Notes: a model not told the origin generated them from the letters alone. Shown: positions 16,563-26,181, counted from the first letter of the stretch. The stretch is 64,000 nt of DNA from an uncultured Sphingobacteriaceae bacterium (GCA_946480915.1 CAMLLO010000005.1:118210-182209); one strand, 5' to 3'. Numbers and translations: made by a program.

Positions 16563-16570
16563 TATCTTGC
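16563..16570 (+). promoter_or_regulatory. -7-like box for ppiD
   Basis: TATCTTGC, a common variant of TAnnTTTG, 33 bases before the ATG at 16604. Confidence 0.4.
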
Positions 16571-16603
16571 GCCCTCTTTTAAAACGAAAGAATAATAGAA
16601 TAT

Positions 16604-18712
16604 ATGGGAATAATGAGTTTTTTGCGGAACCGTGCTGGCGCTATCCTTATTGGAGCAATCGGTTTCGCGCTATTTGCGTTTTTACTTGGCGATGCTGTCA
16701 AAATGGGTGGCTCGTTTATGGGCGGCGATCGTAATGAAGTAGCGGAAGTAGCGGGTAAAAGCATTTCATACGAAGAGTTTAAAGCCAAAGTTGATCAAAA
16801 TGAAGCAAACTTCAGGCAACAAATGGGTGGAAATCTGAATCCTCAGATGAGCGCCTATGTTTTAGAAAATACCTGGAACCAGGCTATTTCTGAAATCTTA
16901 ATTGATAAAGAAGTTGAGCGCCTGGGCTTATCAGTTGGTAAGGATGAATTGAATGACATGCTTTATGGTAAAAATCCTCACCCTCAGGTTGTCCAAACTT
17001 TTACTGATCCGCAAACCGGCCAGTTCAATAAAACTCAGATCGCAGCTATCGTAGATAACGTTAAAAGTCAAGGTGCAAACAGTCCGATGGGGAAACAATG
17101 GGGCGATTTCTTACTTTCTATTCGTCGCGACAGGTTATTTCAGAAATATAATAACCTTGTTAAAAATAGCATTTATGTAACTTCTTTAGAAGCGAAAGAG
17201 GATTATACTCAGCGGAATAAGCTTGCCAACTTTAATTATGTAGCCTTGGAGTATGCTTCAATCCCTGATAATAAAGTTACTTTGACAGAAGCTGATTTCA
17301 AGGATTATTACAATGAAAATAAAAACCGATTCAAAAACCGCGAAGAAACCCGCTCTTTTGAATATGTTATTTTTGATGCTAGTCCTTCAAAAGAAGATTC
17401 AATAGCAACTCAGGCTGCTATTAATAAAATAGCCGCTGATTTCAGAGCAACCAACAACGATTCATTATTTGTAACCGTAAATTCGGATACAAAAACGCCT
17501 CTTACTTATCAGAAGAAGGGCTCTTTAGATCCTTCGATTGATTCTATCGCATTCAAATCAGCGCCAGGAACAATCATTGGCCCATTGTATTCGAACGGAG
17601 CTTTTCGGGTTGCTAAAGTTATCGACGTGAAAATGAGTCCTGATTCAGTCAAAGCCAGTCATATTTTGTTGAATCCTGCTGCCGAAGGTGGAATGGATAA
17701 GGCGAAAGCAAAAGCAGATTCTATTCTTGGACTTATCCGTAAGGGAACAAGTTTTGAAGCCATGGCTGCTCAGTTCAGTGTAGATCCTTCGAAAAACAAA
17801 GGCGGAGACTTGGGTACTTTCGGAAGAGGAGCAATGGTTCCTGCCTTCGAAGATGCGGTATTTAATGGAACAACTGGTGATATCAAAATAGTAACCAGTC
17901 AGTTCGGTGTACATATCGTTCGTATCGATAAGCAAATTGGTTCTTCAAAAGTTGCTAAGGTTGGGGTTATTGATAAAGTGGTTGCCAGCAGTAGCCAAAC
18001 TCAGCAGAATGTATACCAAAAGGCATCCGACTTTTTAGGTTCTGCAGACAACGCGAAAGCTTTTGATGAAAAAGTTAAGTCGGCAAATCTGAAAAAATTG
18101 GTAGCAGATAATCTCGCTCCTTCTCAATCGAATGTTCCGGGACTTGAAAATCCGCGCGAACTTGTTAGATGGGCTTTTCAGGCAGAAGAAGGCGATGTAA
18201 CCGATAATGTATATGAAATAGGCAACCAGTATGTGGTGGCTAAGCTTACTAATATCCGGGAAAAGGGTGTGTTACCTCTTGAAAAAGTCAAGAAGGATAT
18301 TGAACCAATGGTACGTAATCAGGTGAAAGCCCGTATGCTTACCGAGCGTTTCGAGGATGCCATGAAAGGAGCTTCATCAATTAACCAGGTGGCTCAAAAG
18401 CTTGGAAAACAAGCGCAACCTGTACAGAATATAGTGTTTGCTAACCCTGTTATACCAGGCGGCGGACAGGAAAACAAGGTTATTGGTACCGTATTTGGAT
18501 TACAGCCTAATAAGCTATCTAAACCTATTAAAGGTGAAGCTGGAGTGTATGTGGTGGCGGTAAACGGGTTTACCAATCCTGCGCCTCTAACAAATATCTT
18601 TAAACAAAAGGAACAAATTATGCAGTCTGTTTCTCAAAGAGCTCAGAGCCAGTTCTTTGAAGTTCTTAAAGAAAAGGCTGAGATTAAAGATAACAGGCTT
18701 CGTTTCTTTTAA
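16604..18712 (+). CDS. PpiD/SurA-type periplasmic peptidyl-prolyl isomerase
   Basis: A 702-residue chaperone anchored by one N-terminal helix (AGAILIGAIGFALFAFLLG, about 10-28). A SurA-N-like region follows (VAGKSISYEEFKAKVDQNE), then a parvulin rotamase domain at about 345-440 (VKASHILLNP, GGDLGTFGRGAMVPAFEDAV, FGVHIVRI) and a second, degenerate parvulin-like region near 540-640. It should help fold outer-membrane and periplasmic proteins leaving the Sec translocon. It follows lptC after 92 bases with its own -7-like box and ends at a clear terminator. Confidence 0.92.
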   Translation: MGIMSFLRNRAGAILIGAIGFALFAFLLGDAVKMGGSFMGGDRNEVAEVAGKSISYEEFKAKVDQNEANFRQQMGGNLNPQMSAYVLENTWNQAISEILIDKEVERLGLSVGKDELNDMLYGKNPHPQVVQTFTDPQTGQFNKTQIAAIVDNVKSQGANSPMGKQWGDFLLSIRRDRLFQKYNNLVKNSIYVTSLEAKEDYTQRNKLANFNYVALEYASIPDNKVTLTEADFKDYYNENKNRFKNREETRSFEYVIFDASPSKEDSIATQAAINKIAADFRATNNDSLFVTVNSDTKTPLTYQKKGSLDPSIDSIAFKSAPGTIIGPLYSNGAFRVAKVIDVKMSPDSVKASHILLNPAAEGGMDKAKAKADSILGLIRKGTSFEAMAAQFSVDPSKNKGGDLGTFGRGAMVPAFEDAVFNGTTGDIKIVTSQFGVHIVRIDKQIGSSKVAKVGVIDKVVASSSQTQQNVYQKASDFLGSADNAKAFDEKVKSANLKKLVADNLAPSQSNVPGLENPRELVRWAFQAEEGDVTDNVYEIGNQYVVAKLTNIREKGVLPLEKVKKDIEPMVRNQVKARMLTERFEDAMKGASSINQVAQKLGKQAQPVQNIVFANPVIPGGGQENKVIGTVFGLQPNKLSKPIKGEAGVYVVAVNGFTNPAPLTNIFKQKEQIMQSVSQRAQSQFFEVLKEKAEIKDNRLRFF

Positions 18713-18732
18713 GAGATTTTAAGCTAAATTAC

Positions 18733-18763
18733 AACCGGGAGAAATAATCTTCCGGTTTTTTTG
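18733..18763 (+). terminator. intrinsic terminator after ppiD
   Basis: Stem AACCGGGAG (18733-18741) with CTTCCGGTT (18749-18757), a 7-base loop and a G-U pair, followed by a run of T (18756-18762). Confidence 0.85.
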
Positions 18764-18804
18764 TTATATAACAATAGAATGATTTTGGTTTAGCCAAAGC
18801 TTTC

Positions 18805-18812
18805 TAACTTGC
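18805..18812 (+). promoter_or_regulatory. -7-like box for the DUF2480 gene
   Basis: TAACTTGC, a variant of TAnnTTTG, 20 bases before the ATG at 18833. It argues against the longer open frame that begins at a TTG inside this box (18809). Confidence 0.4.
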
Positions 18813-18832
18813 ATTCAAGCTTTTATCTTAAA

Positions 18833-19348
18833 ATGGACATACAGGAAAATATTGTCAATCGGGTTGCCCAGAGTGGTTTAATCAGTCTTGACCCTGCAGA
18901 GCTTTACCCCGCAGGAGAGAGGATTGTTTACGATATCAAAGAGAACCTTTTTCATGGTCTAATGCTGCGTGAGAAGGATTTCCGAGAGTTTATAAAACTG
19001 CACGACTGGTCGCAGTATCAGGGGAAACATGTGGCCATTACCTGCTCTTCCGATGCGATAGTTCCAACGTGGGCTTATATGCTTTTGGGTAATAAGATGG
19101 CACCATTTGCAAATACTATTGTTTTTGGTAACCTTGAACTACTGGAAACCGTATTGTTCGACAGGGCTATCAATAAATTGGATGTTGAAAAATATCGCGA
19201 TGAGCGTATTGTTATAAAAGGCTGCGGCGATATCCCAGTACCAGTTTCAGCTTACGTTGATCTGACGGCCAAACTTACCGGTGTGGCTAAGAGTATTATG
19301 TATGGGGAGCCATGCTCTACAGTACCAATCTATAAACGGAAAGATTAG
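18833..19348 (+). CDS. DUF2480 family protein
   Basis: A 171-residue soluble protein matching DUF2480, a conserved Bacteroidota family. Visible: LISLDPAELYPAGERIVYD near the start, LFHGLMLREKDFREFI, and a Cys-containing C-terminal third (VIKGCGDIPVPVSAYVDL, then LTGVAKSIMYGEPCSTVPI). The function is not known. The KGCG and EPCS cysteines could bind metal or a cluster, but this is inference. It is cytoplasmic (no signal) and stands alone with a -7-like box. Confidence 0.85.
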   Translation: MDIQENIVNRVAQSGLISLDPAELYPAGERIVYDIKENLFHGLMLREKDFREFIKLHDWSQYQGKHVAITCSSDAIVPTWAYMLLGNKMAPFANTIVFGNLELLETVLFDRAINKLDVEKYRDERIVIKGCGDIPVPVSAYVDLTAKLTGVAKSIMYGEPCSTVPIYKRKD

Positions 19349-19491
19349 GGCGAGGATTCAGCGAAGGCAGATAGATTGTATAGAGAAGCAAGATAACCGG
19401 AATACAGAACGTAAATAGACGGATTTTTGATCTTTATAAATCAATACGATACTAAAAGATCGGCTCAGGGTTTTACATTTTACATAGCTTT

Positions 19492-20277
19492 ATGAGAAAA
19501 TTCCATTTATTGGTTGTAATATTATTTTTATCGTCATCTTGTTTACAGGCCCAATCCCTGGAAAATCGTAAAGAACCAGTTTTTAAAGTGGGGGAAGAGT
19601 TAAATTACCGTTTACGCTATGGTTTCGTAACCGCCGCTGAAGCCACTTTAACGGTGAATTCCTGTGATTTAAAGTTTGATAATCAACCAGTTTATCATTT
19701 AATGGCTCAGGGCAGAACCTCAGGGTCTTTCGACTTTTTTCATAAAGTACGTAACCGCTATAGCTCCTATGTGCATCAAACAGACCTCGTGCCTTTTTTA
19801 TATACTGAAACCATTAAAGAGGGAAACTACAGGCGTAATGACAAGGCAAGGTATTACCAGGAGGATAAAAAAGTCGTAACAAACAAGGGCACATTCATCG
19901 GTAAAAAGAGTCAGTTGTTCGATATAGTCTCTGCTTATTATTTTGCGCGAAGTCTTGATTTGAAGGACGTTACTAAAAATGAAAAGTTTAAGATGACCTA
20001 TTTTCTGAATGACGGTCTGGCGGATTTGGAAATAACCTACATTGGAAAAGAACGGGTTAAAACGTCTATGGGCTTTTTCGATTGTCTTAAATTTAATCCT
20101 TCAATTCAGGCAGGAAGAGTCTTCCGTGAAGACAGCAGGCTTTATCTATGGATTACTGACGATGGCAATCGTATTCCTGTAAAGGCTCAGGTAGAAATCT
20201 TGGTTGGAACTGTAACGATGGAACTTACCTCTGCCAAAGGATTAAAATACCCCTTAGGCGTATCAAAAAGAAAGTAA
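19492..20277 (+). CDS. DUF3108 domain-containing exported protein
   Basis: A 261-residue periplasmic protein. A signal peptide (KFHLLVVILFLSSSCLQAQS, with a possible lipobox-like SSSC) is followed by a DUF3108 beta-rich domain: FKVGEELNYRLRYGFVTAAEATLTV, then HLMAQGRTSGSFDFFHKVRNRY and LYLWITDDGNRIPVKAQVEI. The family is widespread in Gram-negative envelopes and has a LolA/B-like beta-sheet appearance, but no assigned role. It overlaps the DUF3109 gene start by one base, so the two are co-expressed. Confidence 0.85.
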   Translation: MRKFHLLVVILFLSSSCLQAQSLENRKEPVFKVGEELNYRLRYGFVTAAEATLTVNSCDLKFDNQPVYHLMAQGRTSGSFDFFHKVRNRYSSYVHQTDLVPFLYTETIKEGNYRRNDKARYYQEDKKVVTNKGTFIGKKSQLFDIVSAYYFARSLDLKDVTKNEKFKMTYFLNDGLADLEITYIGKERVKTSMGFFDCLKFNPSIQAGRVFREDSRLYLWITDDGNRIPVKAQVEILVGTVTMELTSAKGLKYPLGVSKRK

Positions 20278-20858
20278 TGATTGAAGTATTGAATACTCTG
20301 GTGGATGAAGATCTGCTGACAGAAAGCTTTGTTTGCCATTTGGATAAATGCAAGGGCGCATGCTGTGTTGAAGGGGATGCTGGAGCTCCATTGGCAAGAA
20401 ATGAATTAGCAGTTTTGGAGAAGATCTATCCTCTTGTAAAGCCATATATGACTCAGGAAGGGATAAAGGCTGTAGAAGAATCAGGAACCTGGGTAAAAGA
20501 CATGGACGGTGATTTTACAACGCCCTGCGTAGATGGCGACAAGGAATGTGCTTATGTAATGTGGGAAAATGGGATTAGTAAGTGTGCTATCGAAAGAGCC
20601 TATCTCGACGGTAAAATAGGTTGGAAAAAGCCCGTATCCTGTCATTTATACCCTATCAGGATTACTGAGTATCCTGAGTTTGACGTGCTTCATTACGACC
20701 GCTGGCACATCTGCAGTTCAGCATGTTCTTTTGGAAAAGAATTGAAAGTGCCTGTTTTCAGGTTTCTGAAAGATCCCCTGATACGTAAATATGGCGAGAA
20801 CTGGTATAATGAACTTGAGGAAGCGAATACAGCCTATCAGAAAATGAAGGATAAGTAA
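20277..20858 (+). CDS. DUF3109 family cysteine-rich protein
   Basis: A 193-residue cytoplasmic protein with a pattern of Cys residues typical of DUF3109, a relative of YkgJ-like zinc/iron-binding proteins. Cys positions fall in FVCHLDKCKGACCVEGDAG (about 18-30), TTPCVDGDKECAYV, ISKCAIERAY, PVSCHLYPIRIT and HICSSACSFG. The CxxxCxxxxCC and SCHLYP motifs suggest an Fe-S cluster or zinc site. The function is unknown. It is coupled by a TAATG overlap to the DUF3108 gene. Confidence 0.88.
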   Translation: MIEVLNTLVDEDLLTESFVCHLDKCKGACCVEGDAGAPLARNELAVLEKIYPLVKPYMTQEGIKAVEESGTWVKDMDGDFTTPCVDGDKECAYVMWENGISKCAIERAYLDGKIGWKKPVSCHLYPIRITEYPEFDVLHYDRWHICSSACSFGKELKVPVFRFLKDPLIRKYGENWYNELEEANTAYQKMKDK

Positions 20859-20993
20859 ATGTAATTCCTTTTCATATTCGGTGAATAGTTTGATCTTAAC
20901 TTCTATTAGCCAATGCTTATCTCCTTTTGATATCATAAAATTAGGGTTAGGATCAAGGTTGGCTTTAACCTTTATACAAATCCATTATTGTAC

Positions 20994-21001
20994 TATTTTT
21001 G
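20994..21001 (+). promoter_or_regulatory. Bacteroidota -7 box for the LTA-synthase-like gene
   Basis: TATTTTTG, an exact TAnnTTTG match 34 bases before the ATG at 21036. Confidence 0.5.
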
Positions 21002-21035
21002 CAAAATCCTACATCCGTTTATTGGGGATTGTTAA

Positions 21036-22895
21036 ATGATAAAGAACCTTTCCATTGTATTTCGTTATTTTATTTTCTGGCTGTTATTCTTCTTTCTTGA
21101 GCGACTGATTTTCATTCTAGTATTTTTTGAAAAAATCAAAGGTGCCTCAATCACAGAAATTGTAAAAAGTTTTCTGATTGGACCATGGATGGATGTATCG
21201 ATGGTGGGTTATATATCAATTTTACCTTTGTTGGGAATAGTGATTATATGGTTTATTCCCGTTATTAAAATTCCAGGGAATGTTTTACGATGGTATACCA
21301 GAATTCTGATTGTGGTATTCTCAATCATTTGTGCTTTTAATTTTAATATTTACCGCGAGTGGGGATCAAAAATAAATTTTAAAGCGCTTGATATTGCGTT
21401 CACTTCCCCGAATGAGGCCATAGCTAGCGGTGCTTCATCTCCTGTTTTCGCATCACTTGTCACCCTTGTTGTACTTATTGTATTAAGCTTTTGGTTTGCC
21501 GATAAAATTATTAAATACCGGTCATTTAAAAATGCGAATGTTCTTTCAAAAATAGTTGTGTCAGTTCTGCTTATTGGAGTCAATTTTCTGGCAATCCGGG
21601 GAGGTTGGCAGCTTTCACCTATGAATGAAAGTATGGCCTACTACTCAAATACACCCATTTTAAACCATGCTGCCGTGAATACGGAGTGGTCGCTTCTACG
21701 GGATATTCTGAATAATAAATCCACGGAAAATCCTTATCAGTATTATTCGAAAGATGAAGCGGCTAAATTGGCAAACGAAATTCTCGTAAAACCCAGCGGA
21801 CCTCCTATTGAATTATTGAGCAGTACCAGGCCAAATGTAATTTTGATCATCATGGAGAGCTTTACAGCAGATCTTGTTGAGAGCCTTGGCGGTGAAAACG
21901 GCATAACGCCGGAAATGGAAAGACTGGCGTCGGATGGCGTGCTTTTCGACCATATATACGCATCGGGTGATAGAACGGATAAAGGTATAGTCGCAGTTCT
22001 GAATGCATTTCCATCTCAAGCTATAAGAAGCATTATGAAGCTGAATAGTAAACAAGAAAAACTTCCTTCGCTTGCGCAAACCTTTGCTAAAAATGCCTAT
22101 TCGACCTCGTTCTTTTACGGCGGAGAGAGCGAGTTTTTTAATATGAAATCATATTTGTTAAGCCATAAGTATCAGGATGTAGTCGATAAAGCTTTCTTTG
22201 ACGAGAAAGATATGAATTCAAAATGGGGCGCTTTTGATGATTTGGTTTATTCCAAATTGCTAAGTAAATCAGGCGCGAGCCGGCAACCATTCTTTTCTAC
22301 AATGTTAACTTTAACCAATCACGAACCCTTTGAAGTTCCAGGAAAACCTCACTTTAGTGGGGAAGGGGTGGAGGACAAATTCCGAAGTACAGCATTTTAT
22401 GCCGACTCCTGTTTGGGTGCTTTCCTGAATAATGCCAAAAAAGAAAGCTGGTATAAAAATACCTTGTTTATTGTCGTCGCCGATCATGGACACCGTTTAC
22501 CAAAAAATCAGTATGAAATTTACTATCCCAACCGATTTAGAATTCCTCTTTTATTTTTTGGAGACGTGATTAAACCGGAGTTTAGGGGCAAAAGAATTTC
22601 AAAAATTGGCAGTCAGACAGATATTGCTTCAACCTTATTTAATCAATTGAAAATGCCTTCGGGGGAATTTAAGTGGAGCCGCGACCTTTTAAATCCGAAA
22701 ACTTCAGATTTTGCATTTTTTGATTGGGATAACGGATTTGGAGTTGTCACCCCCGAACAAACCATCTCATTTGATAACACAGGTAAAAATATACTCTTTA
22801 AAGCGGATACAAATCTGAAGTCAACAGATGAGAAACTCTTGCGTTATGGTAAAGCGTATATGCAGCAAGTATTTCAGGACTATCTGGATTATTAA
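21036..22895 (+). CDS. LTA synthase-like membrane sulfatase
   Basis: A 619-residue protein with five N-terminal membrane helices (to about residue 205) and a periplasmic alkaline-phosphatase/sulfatase-fold domain. Metal and nucleophile sites are visible: NVILIIMESF (about 266-275), SGDRTDKGIVA with the Thr nucleophile, and VVADHGHRLP. In Gram-positives the family polymerises glycerol phosphate. In Bacteroidota members probably transfer phosphoglycerol or phosphoethanolamine-type groups to lipids or glycans. No other gene in the operon indicates the substrate. Its TAA overlaps the stop codon of the converging phosphatase gene. Confidence 0.9.
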   Translation: MIKNLSIVFRYFIFWLLFFFLERLIFILVFFEKIKGASITEIVKSFLIGPWMDVSMVGYISILPLLGIVIIWFIPVIKIPGNVLRWYTRILIVVFSIICAFNFNIYREWGSKINFKALDIAFTSPNEAIASGASSPVFASLVTLVVLIVLSFWFADKIIKYRSFKNANVLSKIVVSVLLIGVNFLAIRGGWQLSPMNESMAYYSNTPILNHAAVNTEWSLLRDILNNKSTENPYQYYSKDEAAKLANEILVKPSGPPIELLSSTRPNVILIIMESFTADLVESLGGENGITPEMERLASDGVLFDHIYASGDRTDKGIVAVLNAFPSQAIRSIMKLNSKQEKLPSLAQTFAKNAYSTSFFYGGESEFFNMKSYLLSHKYQDVVDKAFFDEKDMNSKWGAFDDLVYSKLLSKSGASRQPFFSTMLTLTNHEPFEVPGKPHFSGEGVEDKFRSTAFYADSCLGAFLNNAKKESWYKNTLFIVVADHGHRLPKNQYEIYYPNRFRIPLLFFGDVIKPEFRGKRISKIGSQTDIASTLFNQLKMPSGEFKWSRDLLNPKTSDFAFFDWDNGFGVVTPEQTISFDNTGKNILFKADTNLKSTDEKLLRYGKAYMQQVFQDYLDY

Positions 22896-23353
22896 TGAGG
22901 TCCGCTATTGTGGTTTTTTCTGCTTAATCGCTCAATAATGCGTCTGCAGCCTTTTTCGATCATTTGATAGACCGGGTCAAACTGGTCATCTTCATAATAC
23001 GGGTCAGGCACCTTTTCGGTGTCTAAAAGAAGCTGAACTTTTTCCCTATCCTGTTGTCTTCTAGCCAGTCTTAATACATCTCTTTCATTCATGTGGTCCA
23101 TCACGAAGATCTTGTCGAACCTGTCAAAATCCTCCACCTGAAACTGGCGGCAGCATTGATTAGAAATATCCAGTCCGTATCTTTTAGCTATCGCGATGGA
23201 GCGTTTATCAGGTGGCGAGCCGATATGCCAGTCGCCGGTTCCGGCAGAATCTACCTGCCAGTCTAAGCCTTGTTCAACTACAATATGTTCCATTATACCA
23301 TGTGCCAAAGGCGAACGGCAGATGTTGCCTAAACAAACCATTAGAATTTTCAT
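22892..23353 (-). CDS. low molecular weight protein-tyrosine phosphatase
   Basis: A 153-residue LMW-PTP. The N-terminal P-loop is CLGNICRS (nucleophile C7, R13), followed by the DSAGTGDWHIG segment and the general-acid Asp in VPDPYYEDD. It hydrolyses phosphotyrosine. In Bacteria such enzymes often pair with a tyrosine kinase of capsule synthesis, but no kinase is seen in the window. ATG at 23353 gives the canonical MKILMVCLGN start, and the longer frame to 23392 is not needed. The stop codon overlaps that of the LTA-synthase-like gene on the other strand. Confidence 0.95.
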   Translation of the reverse strand: MKILMVCLGNICRSPLAHGIMEHIVVEQGLDWQVDSAGTGDWHIGSPPDKRSIAIAKRYGLDISNQCCRQFQVEDFDRFDKIFVMDHMNERDVLRLARRQQDREKVQLLLDTEKVPDPYYEDDQFDPVYQMIEKGCRRIIERLSRKNHNSGPH

Positions 23354-23422
23354 ATACAATATGATTAAAGAACTAAAATAAAATTGCACCAATACGCGTG
23401 CAATCGTTTCTAATCCGTGTGT

Positions 23423-24217
23423 TTAATCAGCAAATATCTTGTTCAACAATCCCGCCAAGCGGACACCGCCTTTCAAGAGCTGCAGGTTAAGCGTATTTAC
23501 ATGATTGAAATTATACTTATAACCGTAACTGTTGTCTGTTTCGGCCTCTTTATAAAGTTCACTGCTTAATTGGTATGATTCAAAAACCCATTTATGGAAA
23601 TCATCTTTTTGCCATGCATCCAGTTCTTTCGGAGTCGGAAAATCAATAGCATTTGCATATTCTGTATAGCTTAACTGCTGAAACTCTATTAATTCAGAGT
23701 CCCAAAGGCTGTGTAAGGATACTCTTTTATTGAACCACTTGACCTTTATTCCGGTTCCTCCGGAATCTTCAGATCGGCCACAATGTAATGGCTGATGGAC
23801 ATCGCCGACAAGATGAATGAGAATACGCAAATACATCTTCTTCTTTTCGAAAGGCGTTTCTTTCTTCTTTAACTCTTGAACAACGAAGTTTATTTTGGTG
23901 TTGATGTTTGTACCGGTGTCCTTTTTTAATAGGGTGCTCACCTGGGAAAGCGTCAGTTCCGGCGGTAAGTTTAGATAATGCCATTTGCTAAGATACCGGA
24001 AGGAATTGTCTGATTTAACAAAATCCATCCAATTAGACGACATGGCAATAGATTCATTGCCCAGAATCTTTTTGATCTCGGCTTTTGTTTTTAAAGTTAA
24101 GTGGGTTTCTGCAATTTGTCCAACAATACGGTGGCCCAAGACGCCCCAAGCCATACTTTGCAAGGCGGTTCCACATATCAAGATAATGAATGCTGCTTTT
24201 TTAACAAGACTGCTCAT
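23423..24217 (-). CDS. S1/P1-type nuclease
   Basis: A 264-residue exported zinc nuclease. The signal peptide (VKKAAFIILICGTALQSMA) is cleaved before WGVLGHR, and this mature N-terminal Trp is a zinc ligand in the P1 family. Further ligands: H in GHRIVGQIAE, D in SNWMDFVKSD, H in KWHYLNLP, HLVGDVHQPLHC, and WDSELIE. It cleaves single-stranded nucleic acid or 3'-nucleotides in the periplasm. ATG 24217 is chosen because the earlier in-frame ATG at 24244 lies inside the upstream gene. Confidence 0.94.
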   Translation of the reverse strand: MSSLVKKAAFIILICGTALQSMAWGVLGHRIVGQIAETHLTLKTKAEIKKILGNESIAMSSNWMDFVKSDNSFRYLSKWHYLNLPPELTLSQVSTLLKKDTGTNINTKINFVVQELKKKETPFEKKKMYLRILIHLVGDVHQPLHCGRSEDSGGTGIKVKWFNKRVSLHSLWDSELIEFQQLSYTEYANAIDFPTPKELDAWQKDDFHKWVFESYQLSSELYKEAETDNSYGYKYNFNHVNTLNLQLLKGGVRLAGLLNKIFAD

Positions 24218-24222
24218 TTGTA

Positions 24223-24732
24223 CTAAAGCGGCTGAGGGTCGCATTTTATCTTTTCTTTCAATTGCAGGATAACCGGAACATGCTGTTGTAAGCCCTGCAA
24301 TTCAAGGGAGTTTGCTTCCCGTTTGGTAATAACAAATATTGGTAAATATTGCCCGATTCGGTAGCAGCCCGAGAGCTTTTGTTTAAAATTTTCTTTGGTG
24401 AAAGTGCTTAGGATATATAGTGTGTCGTTCCTCACTACATAATTGCCTTTGGCATACTCTTTCCATACTCCATTATTGAAACAACTGTCGGCGTAGTAAT
24501 TCGCCTTTGCATGAGTTTCTAAAGTTAAATACACAGAGTCGCAGGTAAATTTGAATTTATGGAGAGTATACTGCATCAAACTGTCTTTATATGGAGGCGG
24601 AACTTCCTCCCAAACTCCCTGCATGAAATCTATTCCGCGGCCCTGATAATTGGGATTGAATTTGCAGGCTGAGAAAATACAAGCTACAATCAGGAGGCAG
24701 GAGACGAGAAGATAAAAAGCAGATTTTTGCAT
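24223..24732 (-). CDS. hypothetical lipoprotein
   Basis: A 169-residue protein with a lipoprotein signal (YLLVSCLLIVACIFSAC, lipobox IFSAC with Cys near 23). The mature part is small and beta-rich: DFMQGVWEEVPPPYKD, FKFTCDSVYLTLETH, NNGVWKEYAKGNYVVRNDTLYILST. The GVW...YVVRNDTLYI pattern recalls lipocalin-like fumarate-hydratase-linked lipoproteins of Bacteroidota, but I assign no function. It lies between fumC and the nuclease gene on the same strand, 5 bases from the latter. A hairpin lies between it and fumC. Confidence 0.7.
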   Translation of the reverse strand: MQKSAFYLLVSCLLIVACIFSACKFNPNYQGRGIDFMQGVWEEVPPPYKDSLMQYTLHKFKFTCDSVYLTLETHAKANYYADSCFNNGVWKEYAKGNYVVRNDTLYILSTFTKENFKQKLSGCYRIGQYLPIFVITKREANSLELQGLQQHVPVILQLKEKIKCDPQPL

Positions 24733-24743
24733 AATTTAAAAAA

Positions 24744-24771
24744 GTCCCCCTCTTTTTAAGAGAGGGATTTA
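24744..24771 (-). repeat. CCCCCTCTTTTT hairpin repeat / attenuator
   Basis: An imperfect hairpin pairs 24748-24755 with 24759-24766 (CCCTCTTT with AAGAGAGGG, one G-U). Read on the minus strand it is followed by GACTTTTTT, as in an intrinsic terminator, just after fumC and 11 bases before the lipoprotein start. Similar CCCCCT...AGGGGG hairpins recur in many Bacteroidota genomes. Confidence 0.6.
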
Positions 24772-24783
24772 AGTGAGGATTTT

Positions 24784-26181
24784 TTATTTCAATCCGCCAA
24801 TCATATCCTCAGGGCGTACCCATTGGTCAAATTGTTCGTTCGTAAGTAATCCTAGTTCCAAAGCTGCTTCACGTAAAGACGTTCCTTCTTTATGTGCTTT
24901 TTTAGCAATTTTAGCCGCGTTTTCGTATCCGATATGTGGGTTAAGCGCCGTAACAAGCATTAAAGAATTTTCTACATGTTTTTTAATCCCAGCATAATTC
25001 GGCTCTATTCCAATGGCGCAATGATCGTTGAAAGAAACACAAGCGTCGCCAATTAATCGGGCAGATTGAAGGAAGTTTACTGCAATTACCGGCTTGAAAA
25101 CATTCAGCTCAAAATGACCATTTGAAGCTCCGATTGATAAGGCAACGTCGTTCCCCATTACTTGCGCAGCTACCATAGTAATTGCTTCGTTTTGAGTTGG
25201 GTTTACCTTTCCGGGCATAATAGATGATCCTGGTTCATTCTCCGGAATGTTTATTTCGCCGATACCTGAACGTGGACCTGAAGCCAGCAAACGAATGTCA
25301 TTTCCTATTTTCATCAAAGAAACTGCAATTTGCTTTAAAGCTCCATGCGACTCTACCAAAGCATCGTGAGCGGCAAGGGCTTCAAATTTATTGTCAGCAG
25401 TTCTGAAAGGCAGGCCTGTAAACTTTGCGATGTAGTCGGCTACCTTAACATCATACCCTTTGGGAGTATTTATGCCGGTACCCACTGCGGTACCTCCCAG
25501 GGCTAATTCTGAAAGATGGTCTAACGTATTTCTTAACGCTTTTAAGCCATGATCCAGTTGAGAAACATACCCCGAAAATTCTTGTCCCAGTGTTAATGGG
25601 GTAGCATCCATTAAATGCGTACGGCCAATTTTAACTACGCTTTTAAATTCCTCAGATTTCGCTTTTAAAGTATCGCGTAATTTCTCAACTCCCGGGATAG
25701 TTACTTCCATAACCATTTTATATGCAGCAATGTGCATAGCCGTGGGGTAAGTATCATTAGAGGACTGGGATTTGTTTACATCATCATTAGGATGGATGAA
25801 CGTTTTGCCCTCGCCCAGTTTATTTCCTTGTAGAACATGAGATCTGTTGGCAATAACCTCATTAACATTCATATTGGACTGGGTTCCCGAGCCTGTTTGC
25901 CAAATTACTAAAGGGAATTCGGATGCAAGTGTTCCGGCCAAAATCTCATCACAGACTTGTGCAATCAGATCTCTCTTCTCTGATGCAAGAACATTGCAAT
26001 CGGTATTGGTAAAGGCTGCAGCTTTTTTAAGGTAAGCAAATGCTTCAATTATTTCTTTCGGCATAGATGCTTCGGGACCAATTTTGAAGTTGTTTCTTGA
26101 GCGTTCTGTTTGTGCACCCCAATATTTTTCTGCGGGAACCTGAACATCTCCCATCGTATCACGTTCTATTCTATAAGTCAT
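24784..26181 (-). CDS. fumC: class II fumarate hydratase
   Basis: A 465-residue, iron-independent fumarase of the TCA cycle, fumarate to malate. It starts [20 protein letters not shown]. Active-site parts: [28 protein letters not shown] (HxxD-like general base region), and the signature [14 protein letters not shown] with its catalytic Ser loop. Full length and without defects. An exact -7 box lies 25 bases upstream. Confidence 0.98.
   Translation of the reverse strand: MTYRIERDTMGDVQVPAEKYWGAQTERSRNNFKIGPEASMPKEIIEAFAYLKKAAAFTNTDCNVLASEKRDLIAQVCDEILAGTLASEFPLVIWQTGSGTQSNMNVNEVIANRSHVLQGNKLGEGKTFIHPNDDVNKSQSSNDTYPTAMHIAAYKMVMEVTIPGVEKLRDTLKAKSEEFKSVVKIGRTHLMDATPLTLGQEFSGYVSQLDHGLKALRNTLDHLSELALGGTAVGTGINTPKGYDVKVADYIAKFTGLPFRTADNKFEALAAHDALVESHGALKQIAVSLMKIGNDIRLLASGPRSGIGEINIPENEPGSSIMPGKVNPTQNEAITMVAAQVMGNDVALSIGASNGHFELNVFKPVIAVNFLQSARLIGDACVSFNDHCAIGIEPNYAGIKKHVENSLMLVTALNPHIGYENAAKIAKKAHKEGTSLREAALELGLLTNEQFDQWVRPEDMIGGLK

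Noticed and set aside
18809..18832. Longer DUF2480 start at a TTG (18809).
   Set aside because: The TTG lies inside the predicted -7 box, and ATG 18833 gives the expected start.
20718..20936. Minus-strand reading frame of 72 residues.
   Set aside because: It lies antisense to the DUF3109 gene, has no recognisable motif or promoter, and looks like a shadow frame.
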